Positions 61,304 to 64,000 of a DNA stretch of 64,000 nucleotides are shown piece by piece. The position numbers were made by a program, and so were the translations under genes. The notes below the pieces were generated by a model that saw nothing but the letters and a program-made list of their open reading frames with translations, made no database searches and was not told the DNA's origin. The stretch is from PALSA-188 sp963720075 (GTDB lineage Bacteria > Acidobacteriota > Terriglobia > Terriglobales > Acidobacteriaceae). Within the stretch, counting starts at the first letter, position 1. Every line of letters begins with the position of its first letter. The stretch spans positions 1,488,001-1,552,000 of the forward strand of contig CAVREG010000019.1 in the NCBI GenBank assembly GCA_963720075.1, in the 5' to 3' direction.

Positions 61304-61608
61304 TACTTCTTCTCCGTTTTGCGCTTTGCTTTCACGGCGACGGCGTTTTTCTGTACCGCCTTCTTAGCTACCGCTTTTGGCGCTACTAGTGTTGTGGCGA
61401 CGCCTTCTGTGCCGGTTGCGGACAATTCACGCTCCCGGGAAATGGTCTTGACGCGAGCAATGTCTTTGCGAAGGCCTCGAATCTTTTTCAGGCTTTCGGT
61501 CTGTCCCATATTGAGCTGGAACTTCAACTTAAAAAGCTGATCGTTGAGCTCGTGTTCCTGATTGCGAAGCTCTTCGTCGCTCAAATTTCGTACTTTATCG
61601 CTATTCAT
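61303..61608 (-). CDS. rpmC: 50S ribosomal protein L29
   Basis: Exit-tunnel protein. VRNLSDEELRNQEHELNDQL, FQLNMGQTESLKKIRGLRKD and IARVKTISRERE are the conserved two-helix core of about 65 residues. The remaining 35 residues are an Ala/Lys/Val-rich tail (KKAVQKNAVAVKAKRKTEKK). Overlaps rpsQ by one base. Confidence 0.95.
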   Translation of the reverse strand: MNSDKVRNLSDEELRNQEHELNDQLFKLKFQLNMGQTESLKKIRGLRKDIARVKTISRERELSATGTEGVATTLVAPKAVAKKAVQKNAVAVKAKRKTEKK

Positions 61609-61649
61609 ATTTCCTGGCTGCCTTTAAAAGCAGATTCCTCCGCTGCGCT

Positions 61650-61668
61650 TCACTCCGGCCCGGAGTGA
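61650..61668. repeat. TCACTCC-GGCCC-GGAGTGA hairpin between rplP and rpmC
   Basis: Seven perfect pairs around GGCCC, inside CTGCGCTTCACTCCGG. Words of this kind recur in soil-bacterial spacers. Confidence 0.6.
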
Positions 61669-61694
61669 CAAATACCTAAATAGGTGACGAACGA

Positions 61695-62114
61695 CTATCG
61701 CACTACCGATTCGCGTTTCACAAATCTGGTCCGCAACGGCAATTTGTGCGAAGCCAAACGCATGGCCTCGGTCGCATCCGCCAACGTTACGCCTTCCATC
61801 TCGAACAAAATCTTGCCCGGTTTGACCACCGCCACCCAATGATCGGGCGCTCCCTTGCCTTTACCCATACGGGTTTCGGCTGGCTTCTTGGTCACCGGCT
61901 TATCCGGAAAAAGCCGAATCCAGATCTTGCCGCCGCGCTTCACGAACCGGGTCATAGCGACGCGGCTGGCTTCGATTTGACGATCCGTAATCCAGCCTGG
62001 TTCAAGGACTTTTAGTCCATAGTCCCCGAACGAGAGTTCGCTCCCACGCCAGGCTTTGCCGCACATGCGTCCGCGCTGCTGCTTGCGGTACTTAACTTTT
62101 TTTGGCATTAACAT
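61695..62114 (-). CDS. rplP: 50S ribosomal protein L16
   Basis: Contacts A-site tRNA. MLMPKKVKYRKQQRGRMCGK, GDYGLKVLEPGWITDRQIEA and RMGKGKGAPDHWVAVVKPGK are diagnostic. Length is 139. Between rpsC and rpmC. Confidence 0.97.
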   Translation of the reverse strand: MLMPKKVKYRKQQRGRMCGKAWRGSELSFGDYGLKVLEPGWITDRQIEASRVAMTRFVKRGGKIWIRLFPDKPVTKKPAETRMGKGKGAPDHWVAVVKPGKILFEMEGVTLADATEAMRLASHKLPLRTRFVKRESVVR

Positions 62115-62202
62115 AAAAATCGCTCTCAGCTATCAGCTTTTAGCCAAACCTCTTAAAGCAGACGTTGCACGCTACGTCTCTACCTAATCTTTATCTTTAG
62201 AC

Positions 62203-62871
62203 TTAAAATGCGCCTACTGGTTGCAATGTGTCGCGCTTCTTCGCCGCCGGCAGAATTTCGCCCTTGTACACCCATACCTTTACGCCGATTACGCCGTAGG
62301 TTGTTCTCGCTTCGGTAAAGCCGTAATCAATGTCGGCGCGCAGCGTATGCAACGGCAGGCGTCCTTGCAAGTACCACTCGGATCGGGCGATTTCGTTTCC
62401 GTTTAAGCGGCCGCTCACGCGAACTTTGATTCCTTTGCATCCGAAACGCAGCGCCGAATCTACCGACTTGCGCATGGCGCGGCGGAATCCTACCCGCTTT
62501 TCGAGTTGTAACGCGATCGCTTCAGACACCAGTTGCGCGTCCAGTTCCGGTTTGTGTACTTCCTGAATGTCCATGAAAACTTCACGCGAAGTCCGCTTCT
62601 GCACGTCGAGCTTCAGCTTGTCAATTTCGGCGCCTTTGCGTCCGATGATAATTCCAGGACGCGCCGTCTTGATAATGACCCGCAGCTTGTTGCCCGGACG
62701 CTCAATTTCGATGGAGCTCACTCCGGCCGACTTGAGCTTGTCTTTGAGTTCGTTCTTCAGCTTGATGTCTTCGAGCAAGAGCTTGTCGTAATCGCGTTCG
62801 ACAAACCAGCGCGACTTCCACGGCTTGGTATAGCCGAGGCGGAAACCATATGGATGAACCTTCTGTCCCAT
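62203..62871 (-). CDS. rpsC: 30S ribosomal protein S3
   Basis: mRNA-entry protein of the 30S subunit. GQKVHPYGFRLGYTKPWKSR opens it; the KH motif is KTARPGIIIGRKGAEIDKL; GCKGIKVRVSGRLNGNEIAR and IDYGFTEARTTYGVIGVKV follow. Length is 222. GGAGAAAAA before the ATG. Confidence 0.97.
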   Translation of the reverse strand: MGQKVHPYGFRLGYTKPWKSRWFVERDYDKLLLEDIKLKNELKDKLKSAGVSSIEIERPGNKLRVIIKTARPGIIIGRKGAEIDKLKLDVQKRTSREVFMDIQEVHKPELDAQLVSEAIALQLEKRVGFRRAMRKSVDSALRFGCKGIKVRVSGRLNGNEIARSEWYLQGRLPLHTLRADIDYGFTEARTTYGVIGVKVWVYKGEILPAAKKRDTLQPVGAF

Positions 62872-62882
62872 TTTTTCTCCTG

Positions 62883-63398
62883 CTACTTTGCTGCTGTTTT
62901 CTTCTTGTTCTTGCTTTTGGCAGTCTTCGCCTTACCCTTTGCTTTGGCGTGTGTATGTTTGGTGGCGCTGCTCTTCTTTCGTGCTGGCGCTTTTGCCGTA
63001 TGCTCCGACTCATCTCCAACTACGGTGGCCAGGCCTTCATGATCTTTGCGGCCACGTTCGGCCAAAACCAACTCAATGTGCGAGATGCGCCGCACATATC
63101 TGAACGCGCGTCCCATTGGCGCGGGGCGGATGCGCTTCATTCGCGGCCCGTCGTTCGCGATCGCGCTTTTTACATAAAGCTGGTCCACGTCAACGTCAAT
63201 ATTTTTTTCGGAGCTGAGATAGTTGGCATTCTCCAGCGCCGACCGTAATAGCTTTTCGATTGTCGCCGCAACCCGCTTCTTGGTAAAGATGAGCGTGTTC
63301 AGCGCATCTTCGACGCGGCGTCCCTTAATCAGATCCAGCACCAAGCGCGCCTTTTGCGGCGTGACGCGCATGTAACGGGCTTGAGCTCGAAATTCCAT
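62883..63398 (-). CDS. rplV: 50S ribosomal protein L22
   Basis: Lines the nascent peptide exit tunnel. FRAQARYMRVTPQKARLVLD, then LLRSALENANYLSSEKNIDV and RIRPAPMGRAFRYVRRISHI, are canonical. Length is 171 against about 110; the last 55 residues are a Lys/Ala-rich tail. Between rpsS and rpsC. Confidence 0.96.
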   Translation of the reverse strand: MEFRAQARYMRVTPQKARLVLDLIKGRRVEDALNTLIFTKKRVAATIEKLLRSALENANYLSSEKNIDVDVDQLYVKSAIANDGPRMKRIRPAPMGRAFRYVRRISHIELVLAERGRKDHEGLATVVGDESEHTAKAPARKKSSATKHTHAKAKGKAKTAKSKNKKKTAAK

Positions 63399-63408
63399 AT
63401 TTGATTCG

Positions 63409-63455
63409 CTTCTAGCTTCCGGCTCCTAGCTAGTCGCTAGAAGCCAGAAGCGGTT
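63409..63455. repeat. GCTTCTAGC/GCTAGAAGCC hairpin in the rpsS-rplV spacer
   Basis: CGCTTCTAGCTTCCGGCTCC pairs with TAGCTAGTCGCTAGAAGCCA then GAAGCG, giving a hairpin of about 17 pairs with mismatches around TAGTC. Confidence 0.75.
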
Positions 63456-63803
63456 TTATGCCTTCGGCGCTGCTGGCGCTGCTGGTGCAGCCGCTCCTGG
63501 TCCTCCGGGAATTCCGGCTGGCCTGGCAGCGGTTTCGGTTGCCGCCCTCATCGAGTGTCCCTTGAACTGGCGGGTGAAGCTGAACTCGCCAAGCTTGTGG
63601 CCAACCAGATTTTCCGTTATGTACACGGGAATAAATTTCTTGCCGTTGTGCACCGCGATGGTGTGTCCCACCATCTCGGGGATGATTGTCGAGCGCCGCG
63701 ACCACGTACGCAGCACTTTCTTCTCATTGCGCGCGTTCATGCCTTCGACCCGCGATTGCAGGTAAGCGTCAATGAACGGACCTTTTTTTGTCGAACGTGC
63801 CAT
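63456..63803 (-). CDS. rpsS: 30S ribosomal protein S19
   Basis: Head protein bridging to 50S. ARSTKKGPFIDAYLQSRVEG, RSTIIPEMVGHTIAVHNGKK and VYITENLVGHKLGEFSFTRQ with FKGHS are canonical. Length is 115 against 92: a Pro/Ala/Gly tail of about 22 residues is added. Follows rplB. Confidence 0.97.
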   Translation of the reverse strand: MARSTKKGPFIDAYLQSRVEGMNARNEKKVLRTWSRRSTIIPEMVGHTIAVHNGKKFIPVYITENLVGHKLGEFSFTRQFKGHSMRAATETAARPAGIPGGPGAAAPAAPAAPKA

Positions 63804-63805
63804 AA

Positions 63806-63916
63806 ATGCTCTTAGCCTCTAGCTCTTAGCTTCTAGCTAAACCACTTTGTCATTCCGCCCCGCTTTAGCGGTGAGGAATCTGCTTTTGCCAACGACCAAC
63901 GACGTCCGACCAACGA
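63806..63916. repeat. Repeat-filled spacer between rplB and rpsS
   Basis: CTCTTAGCCTCTAGCTCTTA and CTTCTAGCTAAACC, then GTCATTCCGCCCCGCTTTAG with GCGGTGAGGAATC, then CAACGACCAACGACGTCC. Three different families stand side by side in about 110 bases. Confidence 0.7.
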
Positions 63917-64000
63917 CTATTTCTTCGCCCGCCGGCTCACGATGAACGCGTCTGTGCGCTTGTTATTTCGCGTCTTATAACCGCGCGTCGGCTGTCCCCA
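63917..64000 (-). CDS. rplB: 50S ribosomal protein L2, C-terminal end
   Basis: The last 27 codons and stop of L2 enter from the right edge. Read on the minus strand they give WGQPTRGYKTRNNKRTDAFI then VSRRAKK, the well-known GKPTKGYKTRKKKR-like end of the peptidyl-transferase-associated protein L2. The gene continues upstream beyond the window. Confidence 0.92.
   Translation of the reverse strand, partial: WGQPTRGYKTRNNKRTDAFIVSRRAKK

Overview
The window looks like a chromosomal segment from an acidobacterium (Acidobacteriota, probably class Terriglobia). This is inferred from gene style, not from a database match. The clues are a Ser/Thr kinase fused to TolB/PD40-type beta-propeller repeats, a PSMA-like M28 peptidase, Sel1, PilZ and multicopper-oxidase genes scattered singly among housekeeping genes, moderately high GC, and spacers full of short hairpin-forming repeats.

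Layout. Bases 1-8.3 kb: 3' end of hemB, a small superinfection-immunity-like membrane protein, then lpdA, lipB and an E1-alpha dehydrogenase gene (2-oxoacid dehydrogenase metabolism), a DinB-fold protein and sucA on the other strand. 8.3-13.2 kb (minus): multicopper oxidase, a secreted protein and a phosphoesterase. 13.5-20.1 kb (plus): dnaG, folC, plsC and a response regulator with a very long low-complexity linker. 20.3-28.5 kb: isoprenylcysteine methyltransferase-like protein, valS, nadC, birA, coaX, an unknown gene and a deoxynucleoside kinase. 28.6-44.2 kb is the accessory-looking part: secreted and membrane proteins of unknown role, M28 peptidase, kinase, PilZ/coiled-coil protein, small zinc-ribbon-like protein, Sel1 protein, esterase-like hydrolase, polysaccharide deacetylase, VOC protein and hemL. 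44.6-48.7 kb: orphan FtsX/MacB-type permease, then metK and ahcY (methyl cycle). 48.9-64.0 kb, all on the minus strand: the S10-spc-alpha ribosomal supercluster in classical order, rplB(partial)-rpsS-rplV-rpsC-rplP-rpmC-rpsQ-rplN-rplX-rplE-rpsN-rpsH-rplF-rplR-rpsE-rpmD-rplO-secY-adk-map-infA-rpmJ-rpsM-rpsK-rpsD-rpoA-rplQ.

Two observations stand out. First, rplO (L15) is broken by one extra base, and the resulting stop sits in CTT-TGA, the codon pair used for +1 frameshifting in prfB. A +1 slip there would restore a full-length L15. Sequencing error is the main rival explanation. Second, most spacers inside the ribosomal operon are filled by low-complexity, hairpin-forming repeats from a handful of word families (TTTCGAGTTTC-like, AGCTCTTAGC-like, AGCTGTCAGC-like, TCGTTGGTC-like and GC-rich hairpins). 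Relatives of these families also appear in frame inside dnaG, valS and perhaps lipB.

I found no CRISPR array, tRNA, rRNA, prophage or transposase gene.
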